In this document: positions 5,847 through 5,962 of the stretch, one piece after another
Layout of the letters: each line of letters begins with the position of its first letter
How positions within the stretch are numbered: position 1 is the first letter of the stretch
Assembly: GCA_903885895.1 (NCBI GenBank)
Contig: CAISKC010000422.1
Location: 1-5,962, forward strand
Length of the DNA stretch: 5,962 nucleotides
Reading direction: 5' to 3'
Source: an uncultured Legionella sp.
GTDB taxonomy: Bacteria > Pseudomonadota > Gammaproteobacteria > Legionellales > Legionellaceae
The notes under the pieces: generated by a model
What the model saw: the letters and a program-made list of their open reading frames with translations, nothing else
What the model was told of the DNA's origin: nothing
Database searches by the model: none
Translations under genes and position numbers: made by a program

Positions 5847-5872
5847 AGAGTAATAAATCGTAAAAGCTCCAC

Positions 5873-5901
5873 ATTATACACGAGAGTCGGCTAGAGTGGA
5901 A
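5873..5901 (-). promoter_or_regulatory. Promoter of the ndk-rlmN-GT2 operon
   Basis: The minus strand reads TATAAT at 5878-5873, a perfect -10. The hexamer 17 bases upstream is TTCCAC (5901-5896), a weak -35. Predicted start is near 5866, giving a leader of about 30 bases that includes the GGAG ribosome site. No other promoter is evident between the three tightly spaced genes, so they are probably co-transcribed. Confidence 0.6.
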
Positions 5902-5908
5902 CAGCAAG

Positions 5909-5939
5909 CCTTGATGTAGCATAGCGCGATCAAGGTTTT
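5909..5939 (+). terminator. Inverted repeat with short T run, weak terminator candidate
   Basis: CCTTGAT (5909-5915) and ATCAAGG (5929-5935) are exact reverse complements with a 13-base loop, followed on the plus strand by TTTT (5936-5939). It lies just upstream of the ndk promoter, where a plus-strand transcript would have no obvious source gene. It could end antisense transcription leaving the window, or, read on the minus strand, mark the end of a gene beyond 5962. The T run is short. Confidence 0.3.
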
Positions 5940-5962
5940 GTCACGTGCTTTCCTTTTCTCGC

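Noticed and set aside
5837..5881. Fifteen-residue N-terminal extension of Ndk
   Set aside because: It has no match to the family, its ATG overlaps the -10 element, and a good ribosome site precedes the internal ATG.

Overview
The window looks like chromosomal DNA of an A/T-leaning gammaproteobacterium. The ndk and rlmN products closely resemble gammaproteobacterial enzymes, and ndk directly upstream of rlmN is a familiar gammaproteobacterial order (ndk-rlmN-pilF/pilW-rodZ-ispG-hisS). The base composition and protein style fit the Legionella/Coxiella/Berkiella side of that class, but that placement is inference; nothing here fixes genus or species. No rRNA, tRNA, CRISPR array or intact mobile element was seen.

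Left part (1-1390) is accessory-looking and visibly richer in A/T. Bases 2-94 hold an open frame entering from outside the window that resembles a stretch of an AraC-type regulator and then stops. A minus-strand gene (160-1020) encodes a 286-residue unrecognised membrane protein. Its layout recalls HtpX-like M48 metallopeptidases, but the positions expected to carry the zinc ligands are replaced. Upstream of it (1021-1389) lie a cluster of duplicated hexamers, a doubtful 58-codon reading frame and a long-loop inverted repeat.

Middle part (1390-3447) has two divergent genes: an EVE-domain protein on the minus strand and a GT39/ArnT-like integral membrane glycosyltransferase on the plus strand. 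They share an 84-base spacer, or 114 bases to the preferred EVE start, with a perfect TATAAT for each direction.

Right part (3504-5836) is a compact minus-strand operon in the order ndk, rlmN, DPM1-like GT2 glycosyltransferase, with gaps of 8 and 6 bases. A perfect TATAAT precedes ndk. The GT2 gene converges on the GT39 gene, and a 9-bp inverted repeat overlapping the GT39 stop lies between them.

The most coherent functional theme is lipid-linked glycosylation. The cytoplasmic GT2 would charge polyprenyl phosphate with a sugar, and the GT39 enzyme would use that lipid-sugar on the far side of the inner membrane to modify lipid A, another lipid, or protein. ndk and rlmN are housekeeping genes for nucleotide balance and for rRNA/tRNA methylation. 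I found no clear evidence for a wholly new system; the best lead is the degenerate HtpX-like protein.
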